A DNA stretch of 64,000 nt, from assembly GCA_965219125.1 (NCBI GenBank), contig CBDCMO010000002.1, positions 186,001 through 250,000 on the forward strand. Reading direction: 5' to 3'. Positions within the stretch are counted from its first letter, which is position 1. Every line of letters begins with the position of its first letter. The stretch is from JBBSOK01 sp965219125. GTDB taxonomy: Bacteria > Bacteroidota > Bacteroidia > Flavobacteriales > Flavobacteriaceae. This document shows, in pieces, positions 17,698 to 27,388 of the stretch. The notes below the pieces were generated by a model. That model searched no databases. It was not told the DNA's origin and saw nothing but the letters and a program-made list of their open reading frames with translations. The position numbers were made by a program, and so were the translations under genes.

Positions 17698-18171
17698 CTA
17701 ATTATCTTTTTTCAACTTATTCATTCCTTTTGGTCTTTTTTCCAATTCCATTCTTCTTGCTTCCATATCTGCTTTCATTTGCATTTTTTTTGCTTCAAAA
17801 GCCTCATTTTCCTTCATTGCTTGATCATACAAGGATTTTCGTGAGGCTTCAAGATCCATTTCTTGTTTCTTCATTGCTTCCTGCATCATTTGCGCATTTT
17901 TAACATCTGTTGAGCTATTGTCTTCCATAACCTCGTTTTTGGCATTTTTTTCAACAACCCTGTTTGTGTTTTGGTTCGTTTTATCATCACCATCAACTCT
18001 TAAAATTTCCTTTTCTTCATCAACATTATTAGTAACCATTACTTTAGTGTCAACGCCTTTAACTACAGTTTTTTTAGTCACAGTTTCTTTTTTTACATCT
18101 ACATTTTCTTGTGCGTTTACCAACATCATTCCGAAGCTGCATAACGCTATACTCAAAATTAATTTTTTCAT
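17698..18171 (-). CDS. Secreted Lys/Glu-rich coiled-coil protein
   Basis: A 157-residue protein with a signal peptide (about residues 1-20, ending LVNA), a Thr/Val/Lys-rich stretch KKETVTKKTVVKGVDTKV that resembles the same region of the neighbour at 16920-17441, and a long charged helical segment rich in Met, Glu, Lys and Arg that should form a coiled coil. It ends RPKGMNKLKKDN. It is probably periplasmic. No known domain is recognised. Confidence 0.7.
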   Translation of the reverse strand: MKKLILSIALCSFGMMLVNAQENVDVKKETVTKKTVVKGVDTKVMVTNNVDEEKEILRVDGDDKTNQNTNRVVEKNAKNEVMEDNSSTDVKNAQMMQEAMKKQEMDLEASRKSLYDQAMKENEAFEAKKMQMKADMEARRMELEKRPKGMNKLKKDN

Positions 18172-18291
18172 GATATAGTTTTTTGGTTCAAAGGCGAAAT
18201 TACAATTAGCCTTCTAATTAACTATCAATTTTAAGTAAACTTTAAACTATTTTGAAGGATGTATTGTTATTTCATTTAAATACTTAAAGCC

Positions 18292-18299
18292 TATATTTG
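18292..18299 (+). promoter_or_regulatory. Candidate -7 promoter box of ychF
   Basis: TATATTTG matches TAnnTTTG and lies 37 nt before the ychF ATG. No TTG stands at a good distance upstream, so this rests on the -7 box alone. Confidence 0.4.
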
Positions 18300-18335
18300 C
18301 AGCCTGAAAAAAATACATAATACAAAGAATATATA

Positions 18336-19430
18336 ATGAAAGCAGGTATTGTAGGATTGCCGAATGTAGGAAAATCAACCCTTTTTAATTGTTTGAGTAA
18401 TGCAAAAGCGCAAAGCGCTAACTTTCCTTTTTGTACAATTGAACCTAATATTGGAGTTGTAAACGTTCCTGATAGTAGACTTTTGAAATTGGAAGAATTG
18501 GTTAATCCAGAAAGAGTTCAACCAGCAACCGTTGAAATTGTTGATATTGCGGGCTTAGTAAAAGGAGCCAGCAAAGGCGAAGGTTTAGGAAATCAATTTC
18601 TTAGCAACATTCGTGAAACAGATGCCATTCTGCACGTTTTACGCTGCTTTGATAATGATAATATTATTCACGTGGATGGTAATGTAAACCCAATTCGGGA
18701 TAAGGAAACTATCGATATGGAATTACAGTTAAAAGACTTAGAAACGGTTGATAAAAAACTAGAAAAAGTAAAACGTGCCGCAAGAACCGGTAATAAAGAA
18801 GCTCAAAAAGAGGAAACTATTTTATTGAAAATTAAAACCAATCTAGAAGCAGGAATTTCAATTAGAGCAATAGATATTGCTGAAACTGACAGAGAAGAAT
18901 TTGTAACGCCCTTACAATTTATCACAGATAAGCCAGTATTATATGTTTGTAATGTAGATGAAAACAGCGCAGTAAACGGTAACGAATATGTGAATAAAGT
19001 AAAAGAAGCAGTAGCTGGCGAAAATGCCGAAGTAATAGTTTTAGCCGTAGGAACCGAAGCAGACATTACAGAACTTGAAACCTTTGAAGAGCGCAAAATG
19101 TTTTTGGAAGATTTGGGCTTAGATGAAGCTGGCTCGGCAAAATTAATACGTGGTGCTTATGCATTACTAAAACTACAAACCTATTTCACCGCAGGAGTAA
19201 AGGAAGTAAGAGCTTGGACAATTCCTGTCGGCTCAACCGCCCCACAAGCTGCAGGCGTAATCCACACAGATTTCGAAAAAGGTTTCATCCGTGCTGAAGT
19301 TATAAAATATGAAGATTACGTAGCTTTAGGAAGCGAAGCAAAAGTAAAAGAAGCAGGAAAAATGGGCGTCGAAGGAAAAGAATACATTGTAAAAGATGGA
19401 GATATTATGCACTTCCGTTTTAATGTTTAG
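18336..19430 (+). CDS. ychF: Ribosome-binding ATPase YchF
   Basis: A 364-residue OBG-family P-loop protein: G1 GLPNVGKST at residues 6-14, G3 DIAGLVKGASKGEGLG, and the altered G4 region CNVDE, which is the NxxE variant that gives YchF its ATP preference. The C-terminal TGS domain (YFTAGVKEVRAWTIP to KEYIVKDGDIMHFRFNV) is complete. It binds ribosomes and is involved in stress responses in other bacteria. It is a single gene with its own promoter. Confidence 0.96.
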   Translation: MKAGIVGLPNVGKSTLFNCLSNAKAQSANFPFCTIEPNIGVVNVPDSRLLKLEELVNPERVQPATVEIVDIAGLVKGASKGEGLGNQFLSNIRETDAILHVLRCFDNDNIIHVDGNVNPIRDKETIDMELQLKDLETVDKKLEKVKRAARTGNKEAQKEETILLKIKTNLEAGISIRAIDIAETDREEFVTPLQFITDKPVLYVCNVDENSAVNGNEYVNKVKEAVAGENAEVIVLAVGTEADITELETFEERKMFLEDLGLDEAGSAKLIRGAYALLKLQTYFTAGVKEVRAWTIPVGSTAPQAAGVIHTDFEKGFIRAEVIKYEDYVALGSEAKVKEAGKMGVEGKEYIVKDGDIMHFRFNV

Positions 19431-19486
19431 AAATCCAAATCGAATTCAAAATCAAAATTTCGCCGAAATAATCAAGAAAATATAAA

Positions 19487-19777
19487 TTATTTAAACAAAC
19501 TCAATTTTTTGTTTAGTAGTTTAATTTCTTTTTCCATTTTTTGTAAACGTTTCATCATTTGTTGCAGCGCATCCAACCCTTCATAATTAATACCTAAATC
19601 TCTATGAAGCCTAAAGTTTCGTTCAATTTCAGTAATGTCCTTTTCATTCAAAAATAGCGCTTGTTCCCTGCTTTCAAATTTCACAATGCCATATTCGTGA
19701 AGTTTGTATACAAATTCGTCTTCAATACTAGTATTCTCGCAGTACTGCTGTACTAAAATATATCTTTTTGTGGCCAT
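19487..19777 (-). CDS. cbpM: CbpM-like chaperone modulator
   Basis: A 96-residue MerR-like protein: a helix-turn-helix-like region (TSIEDEFVYKLHEYGIVKFES), then RDLGINYEGLDALQQMM and a C-terminal coiled coil. This is the pattern of CbpM, which binds the J-domain of CbpA and inhibits it. The start codon shares a base with the cbpA stop, so the two are translationally coupled. The length is close to CbpM of other bacteria. Confidence 0.85.
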   Translation of the reverse strand: MATKRYILVQQYCENTSIEDEFVYKLHEYGIVKFESREQALFLNEKDITEIERNFRLHRDLGINYEGLDALQQMMKRLQKMEKEIKLLNKKLSLFK

Positions 19778-20688
19778 TATCGTAGTTTTGAGAGTTCTTC
19801 AAATAATTCCTTTTCTTTTTCTGAAAGTTTTTGGGGCAAGTCAATTTTATAGGTAATAAACAAATCCCCGTGCTCGTCTTCCTTTTTGTATTTTGGAAGT
19901 CCTTTTCCTTTCAACTTTACTTTTGTATCGTTTGCCGTTTCGGGCTTTACATGCAACTTTACATTATTATTGAGCGTTTCAACCATTATTTCGCCTCCCA
20001 AAAGCGCCTTGTATAAATCTATGTTTTTGGTTACATAAATATCGGCTCCCAATCTCTTAAACTTTGTATTGTTCAGCACTTCAAACGTAATTATCAAATC
20101 GCCTTTTGGTCCGCCGTTTGCGCCATCGCCGCCGTATCCTTTTATTTTTATGGTCTGCCCATCTTCAACACCTGCGGGTATGGTTATCCGTATTTTTTTA
20201 TCGCCCAAACTGATGGTTTGCTTTTGGCTTTCCAAAACATCGGTAAGATTTAACCTTAATTTTGCCGTCATATCCTGTCCTTTAAAGCTTTGTTGTTGTC
20301 TTCCACCAAAACCACCGCGAGCCGATTGTCCGCCACCACCAAACATACTACTGAAGAAATCTGAAAATTGCGAATCATCCTGTCCTTGTGCTTGCCCATA
20401 TTGTTGCTGTCTGCCAAATCCACGAGATTGTTGCTGTCTTTTTTGGGCGTCAAACGCGTCGGCGTGTTGCCAATCTTTCCCGTATTCGTCATACTTTTTA
20501 CGTTTTTCTGCATCAATTAAAACTTCGTGCGCCTCATTTATTTGCTGAAATTTCTCTTGAGCCTTCGTATCATTCGGATTCAAATCTGGATGAAATTTCC
20601 GCGCCAATTTTCTATAAGCCTTTTTAACATCGGCTTCCGAAGCAGTTTTAGCAATCCCCAAAACCTTGTAATAATCTATAAAATCCAT
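19777..20688 (-). CDS. cbpA: DnaJ-type co-chaperone CbpA
   Basis: A 303-residue Hsp40: J-domain in residues 1-70 with HPD at 33-35, a Gly/Gln/Phe-rich linker (about 85-130, with repeated RQQQ and GGRQQQ), and two DnaJ_C beta domains without the zinc-finger repeats of DnaJ. The absence of CxxCxGxG repeats and the coupled cbpM gene identify it as CbpA. It would stimulate DnaK ATPase activity in the cytosol. Confidence 0.9.
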   Translation of the reverse strand: MDFIDYYKVLGIAKTASEADVKKAYRKLARKFHPDLNPNDTKAQEKFQQINEAHEVLIDAEKRKKYDEYGKDWQHADAFDAQKRQQQSRGFGRQQQYGQAQGQDDSQFSDFFSSMFGGGGQSARGGFGGRQQQSFKGQDMTAKLRLNLTDVLESQKQTISLGDKKIRITIPAGVEDGQTIKIKGYGGDGANGGPKGDLIITFEVLNNTKFKRLGADIYVTKNIDLYKALLGGEIMVETLNNNVKLHVKPETANDTKVKLKGKGLPKYKKEDEHGDLFITYKIDLPQKLSEKEKELFEELSKLR

Positions 20689-20799
20689 TTCTATTTTTAA
20701 GTTTTTATAAAATTAGGAAAGGAAATTTTGAAAACGCTTATTTATTAGAAAGATTTTAGAATTTTAATGGTAGTCGCATTGAAAGTTTCATTATTCACT

Positions 20800-20886
20800 A
20801 TTTCGGTCACTGAGCGGAGCCGAAGTGTCAATTTCGATTTCGATTTCAATTTCAATTTCAAAACCCGAAGTGTCAACAATACCCCC
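20800..20886. repeat. Dispersed intergenic repeat and hexamer run upstream of parE
   Basis: ATTTCGGTCACTGAGCGGAG at 20800-20819 starts the stretch; its first twelve bases recur in reverse at 8409-8420. It is followed by a run of ATTTC(G/A) hexamers at about 20831-20862. CCGAAGTGTCAA occurs on both sides of the hexamers (20820 and 20875). Repeats of the type GGTCACTGAGC are common between flavobacterial genes. No promoter box is evident in it. Confidence 0.5.
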
Positions 20887-20966
20887 ACTTTTTTTGTTAA
20901 TTACTTTCCAAAATTCACTACCACATTTTGCCCGTAACCTATATCTTAGCACGTAACCCAAATTTT

Positions 20967-22820
20967 ATGTCAGAAACCCAATATACCGAAGATAACATAC
21001 GCTCACTCGATTGGAAAGAGCACATCCGCCTACGTCCCGGAATGTACATCGGCAAGCTCGGCGACGGCTCATCACCCGATGATGGTATTTATATTCTTCT
21101 AAAAGAAGTTATAGACAACTGTATAGATGAGTTCGTTATGGGTGCCGGCAAAACCATTGAAGTGCGCATTAAGGACAAAGAAGTAAAGGTGCGCGATTAC
21201 GGTCGCGGTATTCCGTTGGGCAAGGTGATAGATGTTGTTAGCAAAATGAATACGGGCGGAAAGTATGATAGTCGCGCGTTTAAAAAATCGGTTGGTCTAA
21301 ATGGGGTTGGTACAAAGGCGGTTAATGCGCTTTCGGCATTTTTTAAAGTGGAATCGGTTAGAGATAACCAATTAAAATCTGCTGAATTTTCTTTAGGTGA
21401 ACTTACATTAGATGCTAAAATTGAGGATTCTACAAAGCGAAAAGGAACCAAAGTAATCTTCGTTCCAGATGAAAGCATTTTTAAAAACTACAAATACAGA
21501 AATGAATATGTAGAAAAAATGCTGAAGAATTATGTCTACCTAAACCGCGGATTAACAATAGATTTTAACGGCGAAAAGTTTTATTCTGAAAACGGTCTAA
21601 AAGATCTTTTAAATGAAACAATTAGTGATGAAGATATGCAATATCCAATAATTCATCTTGAAGGTGAAGATATTGAAATTGCAATAACACACAGTAAAAC
21701 GCAGTATAGCGAAGAATATCATAGTTTCGTAAACGGCCAGAACACAACACAAGGAGGAACACATTTAGCAGCTTACAGAGAAGCAATAGTAAAAACAATC
21801 CGAGAGTTCTACGGTAAAAACTACGAAGCCAGCGATGTCCGAAAAAGTATCGTTACCGCAATTAGCATAAAAGTAATGGAACCCGTTTTTGAAAGCCAAA
21901 CAAAAACAAAGCTGGGAAGCACCGATATGGGCGGTAAATTGCCTACGGTTAGAACGTTTATAAACGATTTCGTAAAAACGCAGCTGGATAATTTTCTACA
22001 CAAAAATCCGGTAACTGCAGACCTTATCCAACGTAAAATTGTACAAGCGGAAAGAGAAAGAAAAGAACTTAGCGGCATCCGTAAACTAGCAAAGGACAGA
22101 GCAAAAAAAGCAAACCTGCACAACAAAAAATTACGGGATTGTAGAGTGCATCTTCAAGACATTAAAAATGAAAAGAATTTAGATAGCACCCTCTTTATCA
22201 CAGAAGGAGATAGCGCGAGCGGAAGCATCACTAAAAGCCGAAATGTAATTAGTCAAGCCGTATTTTCATTAAGAGGAAAACCGTTAAACACTTACGGAAT
22301 GACCAAAAAAATCGTTTATGAAAATGAAGAATTCAACCTTTTACAAGCCGCATTGAACATTGAAGATTCAATGGAAGATTTGCGTTACAACAATATAGTA
22401 ATAGCAACCGATGCCGATGTAGATGGAATGCACATTCGTTTGTTGCTAATCACATTCTTCCTCCAATTCTTCCCGGAATTAATTAAGAAGGGACATTTGT
22501 ATATATTGCAAACGCCATTATTTAGAGTTCGAAATAAAAAAGAAACTATTTACTGTTACAGCGAAGAAGAACGATACGCTGCAATAGAAAAGCTAAGTCC
22601 AAAACCAGAAATAACCCGCTTTAAAGGATTGGGTGAAATAAGCCCAGACGAGTTCGTTCATTTCATAGGCGACGACATTCGCTTAGACCCCGTTTTATTG
22701 GACAAAACAATGAGTATTGAAGAATTACTTTCTTTTTACATGGGTAAAAATACACCTGATAGGCAAGAGTTTATAATAGCTAATTTGAAGTATGAGTTGG
22801 ATAGGGTTGAGGTTGATTAA
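20967..22820 (+). CDS. parE: DNA topoisomerase IV subunit B
   Basis: A 617-residue GHKL-ATPase type IIA topoisomerase subunit: ATPase motifs EVIDNCIDE, DYGRGIPLG and GLNGVGTKAVNALS, the QTKTKLG transducer region, and the TOPRIM domain with EGDSASGS and DADVDGMHIR. It pairs with ParC, encoded 1.3 kb downstream, to decatenate chromosomes. The frame opens at 20928, but MSETQYTEDNIRSLDWKEHI is the usual flavobacterial start and gives 20967. ParE rather than GyrB is indicated by the length and the nearby parC. Confidence 0.93.
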   Translation: MSETQYTEDNIRSLDWKEHIRLRPGMYIGKLGDGSSPDDGIYILLKEVIDNCIDEFVMGAGKTIEVRIKDKEVKVRDYGRGIPLGKVIDVVSKMNTGGKYDSRAFKKSVGLNGVGTKAVNALSAFFKVESVRDNQLKSAEFSLGELTLDAKIEDSTKRKGTKVIFVPDESIFKNYKYRNEYVEKMLKNYVYLNRGLTIDFNGEKFYSENGLKDLLNETISDEDMQYPIIHLEGEDIEIAITHSKTQYSEEYHSFVNGQNTTQGGTHLAAYREAIVKTIREFYGKNYEASDVRKSIVTAISIKVMEPVFESQTKTKLGSTDMGGKLPTVRTFINDFVKTQLDNFLHKNPVTADLIQRKIVQAERERKELSGIRKLAKDRAKKANLHNKKLRDCRVHLQDIKNEKNLDSTLFITEGDSASGSITKSRNVISQAVFSLRGKPLNTYGMTKKIVYENEEFNLLQAALNIEDSMEDLRYNNIVIATDADVDGMHIRLLLITFFLQFFPELIKKGHLYILQTPLFRVRNKKETIYCYSEEERYAAIEKLSPKPEITRFKGLGEISPDEFVHFIGDDIRLDPVLLDKTMSIEELLSFYMGKNTPDRQEFIIANLKYELDRVEVD

Positions 22821-22887
22821 AATCTTAATTGTTTTCGAAATTTTATATATCTAAATTCTTCTTAATAATCTTTTAAAAACTAATACA

Positions 22888-23319
22888 ATGAAAAAAATTA
22901 TAACCCTAATTTTCGCAATAACACTCTTATCCTCCTGCAATAAAACTGATGATGATTGCTTAGGAGCATTTCCCAGTATTCCAGAATTATATATTTCTAT
23001 TGTTAACGCTGAAGGAATTTCGTTAATTGGAGAAGGGAATGTTTACAAGCCTTCAGAAATAACTCTTTCAAATGCAACACAAAACATACCTCTTAGTACA
23101 GTTGCAAATGAAGAAATCATTTACATTGTTTTAAATTATGGTGAAATGCAATCTTTGACAGATTATAATTTTAAATTAAATGATCAAGAAACAGACATTT
23201 TAAATTTGACTATTAACTTAATAGACGCTCCGTGTAATAATTTTTTAAGAATAGATTCTTTTAAAGTCAATAACCAAGAAATTATGCCTGTTTCAAATTT
23301 ATATACTATTCGCAAGTAA
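22888..23319 (+). CDS. Lipoprotein of unknown function
   Basis: A 143-residue protein with a lipoprotein signal peptide (lipobox LLSSC, Cys17) and a mature part of about 125 residues with predicted beta strands and two further cysteines (CLGAF and APCNNF). It lies 68 nt after parE on the same strand. No domain is recognised. Lipoproteins of this size with an Asp-rich start are common in flavobacteria. Confidence 0.7.
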   Translation: MKKIITLIFAITLLSSCNKTDDDCLGAFPSIPELYISIVNAEGISLIGEGNVYKPSEITLSNATQNIPLSTVANEEIIYIVLNYGEMQSLTDYNFKLNDQETDILNLTINLIDAPCNNFLRIDSFKVNNQEIMPVSNLYTIRK

Positions 23320-23403
23320 ATAGATTGTTGTACAGAAAGGCAAAAGCAGTCATAAATTTACCAATATGCACTTTTTAAAATACATTTTAAGAAAACCTAT
23401 TAT

Positions 23404-23988
23404 ATGAATAAATTATTTTATCTGATCTCAATCGTTATTCTTGCAAGTTGCGGCACTTCAGAAAAAACAGCAGATACTTCAAAATACACAAAAAGATGCT
23501 CTAAAATTTACAAATATGATTTTTCCGCATTTAATATTGAAGACTTTAGAACTGTTACGGCAACTGACACCGTAATTTTTAACCAACTCAAATTCTTTTG
23601 CGTTGGTGGGGTTTCTACTGGAAATATAATATATGATGATTTTGGAAAATGGGCTTTTCATTACGAGTTATCTAAAAATGACAGAACACTTGTCTGGAAG
23701 AATATCGATTTATTTTCGGACGGCAATAGATATTCAATTTACACTTCGGGATTAGATGATCAATACGGACCTCCTTATACTGCCGTAATGGTTTTTGATG
23801 AAAATGATAAAGATATGCTAGCGCAAGATTCTAAAATCAAAGAAAAAATAATCAATTATTTTTCAGAAAAGATTAAAAAATTTGATGGTTCTACAGCATT
23901 TATAAAGGAAATATTGATGACTTACTATCCTGATAATTGGAAAAAATATTTAAAGCAAAATTTAGAATATCGAAATAGTCTTAGATAA
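23404..23988 (+). CDS. Lipoprotein of unknown function
   Basis: A 194-residue protein with a lipobox ILASC (Cys16) and a mature domain beginning GTSEKTADTSKYTKRC. It contains FCVGGVSTGNIIYDDFGKW and WKNIDLFSDGNRYSIYTSG, probably a beta-rich fold, and a helical C-terminus. I recognise no family. It lies between parE and parC on the same strand and could be transcribed with either. Confidence 0.7.
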   Translation: MNKLFYLISIVILASCGTSEKTADTSKYTKRCSKIYKYDFSAFNIEDFRTVTATDTVIFNQLKFFCVGGVSTGNIIYDDFGKWAFHYELSKNDRTLVWKNIDLFSDGNRYSIYTSGLDDQYGPPYTAVMVFDENDKDMLAQDSKIKEKIINYFSEKIKKFDGSTAFIKEILMTYYPDNWKKYLKQNLEYRNSLR

Positions 23989-24005
23989 TAAATTCAACAA
24001 AAATC

Positions 24006-24030
24006 CCTTTAATACTTCAGTATTAAAAGG
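24006..24030 (+). terminator. Weak AT-rich hairpin before parC
   Basis: CTTTAATAC and GTATTAAAAG form a stem with a TTCA tetraloop and one bulged base, 17 nt after the lipoprotein stop. There is no T tract, so termination is uncertain. Confidence 0.3.
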
Positions 24031-24089
24031 TTATAAATAAGCTTAAAAATCGCATTTTTGATTAAAAATTAAGGAGTACAAAATTTAAT

Positions 24090-26795
24090 ATGAGCGACGA
24101 CGCAGAAAACAACGAAGACCAATTAATCCCAGACCCACACGGGCCGCACGAAGAACACGAGCCAATAAACACAGGCGAAACTATCACAAAGGTTTCCGGT
24201 ATGTTCAAAGATTGGTTTTTAGATTATGCCAGCTATGTAATCCTTGAACGTGCCGTGCCGGCAATTGAGGACGGTTTTAAACCCGTTCAGCGCCGCATTA
24301 TGCAGTCTATGAAAGATTTGGATGATGGGCGCTACAACAAAGTGGCAAACATTGTTGGACATACAATGCAATATCATCCGCACGGCGATGCGAGTATTGC
24401 CGATGCGATGGTGCAGATTGGTCAAAAAGATTTATTGATAGACACCCAAGGAAACTGGGGAAATATCCTAACTGGTGACAGTGCGGCAGCTTCAAGATAT
24501 ATTGAGGCGCGACTTTCCAAATTTGCGTTGGATGTTGTTTATAATCCAAAAATTACGCCTTGGCAAGCTTCGTATGATGGCCGTAGAAAAGAGCCGATAA
24601 ATTTGCCGGTTATGTTCCCGCTTCTGTTGGCGCAAGGTGCAGAAGGTATTGCGGTTGGACTTTCAACCAAGGTAATGCCGCATAATTTTATCGAGTTAAT
24701 TGATGCTTCAATTAAACACTTGCAAGGCAAACGTTTTCAGATACTTCCAGATTTTCCTACTGGTGGCATTATGGATGCTTCAGATTATAATGATGGTATT
24801 CGCGGTGGCAAAATTAGAAGCCGTGCACGCATTAATCAATTCGATAAAAATACGCTGATTATAACCGAAATACCTTTCGGCACCACAACAAGTTCTTTAA
24901 TCGATTCCATTTTAAAAGCGAACGACAAGGGCAAGATAAAAATTAAAAAAATTGAAGATAATACGGCGGCTGAGGTTGAAATTCAAATTCATCTTCCGCC
25001 AGGATTATCGCCCGATAAAACTATTGATGCACTTTATGCTTTTACGGCTTGCGAAACATCAATCTCGCCACTTGGTTGCGTAATTGAAGATAATACGCCA
25101 CTTTTTATTGGCGTAACCGAAATGCTTCGCCGCAGTACAGAAAGAACTGTTGTTTTGTTGAAAAGCGAATTGCAAATTCAATTGGAAGAATTGGAAGCAC
25201 AATGGCATTTCGCTTCATTAGAAAGAATTTTCATCGAAAACAGAATCTACCGCGATATTGAAGAAGAAGAAACCTGGGAAGGCGTAATCAGAGCGATTGA
25301 TGAAGGTTTAAAACCATTTACAAAGCATTTAAAACGAGCTGTAACTGAAGAAGATATCGTTCGGTTAACAGAAATACGAATCAAACGGATTTCAAAATTC
25401 GATATTGATAAAGCACAGCAAAAAATTGATGCTTTGGAAGAAGCAATTGCCAAGGTAAAACATCATTTAAATAATCTAGTTGAGTACGCAATAGACTATT
25501 TTACAAGACTTAAGAAAGAATATGGTGCTGGTAAAGAACGTAAAACAGAGATACGGTTATTTGATGATATTGAAGCAACAAAAGTTGTAATCAGAAATAC
25601 AAAATTGTACGTAAATAGGGCAGAAGGCTTTGTCGGAACAAGTTTAAAACGTGACGAATATGTTACTGATTGCAGCGATATAGACGAGATTATCTGCTTT
25701 ACAGAAGATGGAATTATGATGGTGACAAAAGTTGACGCCAAAACTTTTGTGGGGAAAAACATAATCCACGTTGCTATTTTCAAGAAAAAGGACAAGCGCA
25801 CCATTTATAATATGATTTATAAAGACGGCGTGAAATCGGTTTACGTCAAACGTTTTTCGGTTACATCAACAACACGCGATCGGGAATATGATATGACCAA
25901 CGGCACAAAGGGCTCGAAAGTGCTCTATTTTAGTGCAAATCCAAATGGTGAAGCAGAAATAGTTACTATTCTTTTAAGGCAAAAAGGCAACATCAAAAAG
26001 CTAAAATTCGATTTAGATTTTGCCGATCAACTTGTAAAAGGCCGAAATAGTAAAGGAAATATTGTAACAAAATATCCTGTAAAGAAAATTGAATTAAAGG
26101 AAAAGGGCCTTTCAACCTTAAAGCCACGTAAACTGTGGTTTGATGATACGGTTCAGAGATTAAATGTTGATGAAAGAGGCGAATTGTTGGGTGAATTTAC
26201 ATCAAACGATAGATTATTGATTATCAATCAACAAGGTTTTGTAAAAACGGTAATTCCAGAAGTTACGATGCGTTTTGACGATGATATGATTGTGCTTGAA
26301 AAATGGGATAAAAGAAAACCACTTTCCGCAATTTATTGGGAAGGCGAAAAAGAACTGTATTACATAAAACGTTTTTTAATTGAACAACCTGATAAAGAAG
26401 ACCTTATAATTACCGAAAATTCAAAATCGTATTTAGAACGAATTTTTACCGATTACAGGCCAATGGCCCAAATTGTATTTGTAAAAAAGAGGGGAGAAGA
26501 CAGACAGGAAAATTGGGAGCTAAATTTGGAAGAATTCATTTCAATAAAAGGAATTACTGCAATGGGCAACCAGCTTACCAAAGAAAAAGTGCTGGAAATA
26601 AACACATTGGAAGCTTTACCGTACACGCCGCCAGAACCTGAAAAAGCTGAAGAAATTGAAGTAATTGAAGAAGAAACGGTAGATGATGAAACAAATGATG
26701 ATTTTGAAAAACCGTTCCCAAAATCCACCAGCAAGGAAATTGACGACGATGAAGATTTAAGGCGTGATGAGTCTGGGCAAGGTTTGCTGTTTTAA
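24090..26795 (+). CDS. parC: DNA topoisomerase IV subunit A
   Basis: A 901-residue type IIA subunit. The catalytic tyrosine is Y137 in AAASRYIEARLS, with the winged-helix motif PVQRRIMQSM before it and GRRKEPINLPVMFPLLL after it. The tower and coiled-coil dimer gate follow, then a C-terminal beta-pinwheel-like region and an acidic tail (EEIEVIEEETVDDETNDD). The tail and length match the flavobacterial ParC form. It forms topoisomerase IV with ParE from 20967-22820. Confidence 0.95.
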   Translation: MSDDAENNEDQLIPDPHGPHEEHEPINTGETITKVSGMFKDWFLDYASYVILERAVPAIEDGFKPVQRRIMQSMKDLDDGRYNKVANIVGHTMQYHPHGDASIADAMVQIGQKDLLIDTQGNWGNILTGDSAAASRYIEARLSKFALDVVYNPKITPWQASYDGRRKEPINLPVMFPLLLAQGAEGIAVGLSTKVMPHNFIELIDASIKHLQGKRFQILPDFPTGGIMDASDYNDGIRGGKIRSRARINQFDKNTLIITEIPFGTTTSSLIDSILKANDKGKIKIKKIEDNTAAEVEIQIHLPPGLSPDKTIDALYAFTACETSISPLGCVIEDNTPLFIGVTEMLRRSTERTVVLLKSELQIQLEELEAQWHFASLERIFIENRIYRDIEEEETWEGVIRAIDEGLKPFTKHLKRAVTEEDIVRLTEIRIKRISKFDIDKAQQKIDALEEAIAKVKHHLNNLVEYAIDYFTRLKKEYGAGKERKTEIRLFDDIEATKVVIRNTKLYVNRAEGFVGTSLKRDEYVTDCSDIDEIICFTEDGIMMVTKVDAKTFVGKNIIHVAIFKKKDKRTIYNMIYKDGVKSVYVKRFSVTSTTRDREYDMTNGTKGSKVLYFSANPNGEAEIVTILLRQKGNIKKLKFDLDFADQLVKGRNSKGNIVTKYPVKKIELKEKGLSTLKPRKLWFDDTVQRLNVDERGELLGEFTSNDRLLIINQQGFVKTVIPEVTMRFDDDMIVLEKWDKRKPLSAIYWEGEKELYYIKRFLIEQPDKEDLIITENSKSYLERIFTDYRPMAQIVFVKKRGEDRQENWELNLEEFISIKGITAMGNQLTKEKVLEINTLEALPYTPPEPEKAEEIEVIEEETVDDETNDDFEKPFPKSTSKEIDDDEDLRRDESGQGLLF

Positions 26796-26839
26796 TTAAT
26801 TAGAAATAGAACCAAATTTTAATCTTTATAATTTAATGA

Positions 26840-27268
26840 ATGGGATTTTTACAAGAGTTTAAAAACTTTGCCATAAAAGGCAATATGATAGATATGGCGG
26901 TTGGTATCGTAATTGGTACAGCCTTTAACAATGTAATAAGCACAATTGTTAAAAGTGTGATTATGCCGCCAATATCAATGCTTACAGATGGTGTAACGCT
27001 ATCCAACAAGCGATATATTTTAAGAGAGGCTGGAAAGGGCGTTGAAGAAGTTGCCATTGGTTATGGTGAATTAATTGAGGGATTAATCGACTTTATAATA
27101 ATTGCTTTTACAATTTTCGTAGTTGTAAAAATGATTAATAGCTTCAAGAAAAAGTCTGAAGACCCAAAAGACAAAACAGTCGAAACACCGAAGAATATAG
27201 AGCTTTTAAGTAATATTGAAAGGTTAATGGAAGAGCAAAATGCAATGTTAAAGCAGAATATAAAATAG
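26840..27268 (+). CDS. mscL: Large-conductance mechanosensitive channel MscL
   Basis: A 142-residue channel with the family N-terminus GFLQEFKNFAIKGNMIDMAVG, first pore helix DMAVGIVIGTAFNNVISTIV, a periplasmic loop, a second membrane helix LIDFIIIAFTIFVVVKMI, and a cytoplasmic helix with IERLMEEQNAMLKQ. It releases solutes on hypo-osmotic shock. It lies 44 nt after parC on the same strand. Confidence 0.95.
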   Translation: MGFLQEFKNFAIKGNMIDMAVGIVIGTAFNNVISTIVKSVIMPPISMLTDGVTLSNKRYILREAGKGVEEVAIGYGELIEGLIDFIIIAFTIFVVVKMINSFKKKSEDPKDKTVETPKNIELLSNIERLMEEQNAMLKQNIK

Positions 27269-27388
27269 GGAAAAAATTTTACCACGAAATTAACTGCAAA
27301 GGCATAACAGCAAAGTTCACAATTTTTTTTAATAAATTTTGAATAGAAATATTATTGTTTTCTTTTACAAACGAAGTAACGATTTCCC

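Noticed and set aside
24006..24030. Hairpin before parC as a strong terminator
   Set aside because: No T tract and one bulge; kept only as a weak feature.
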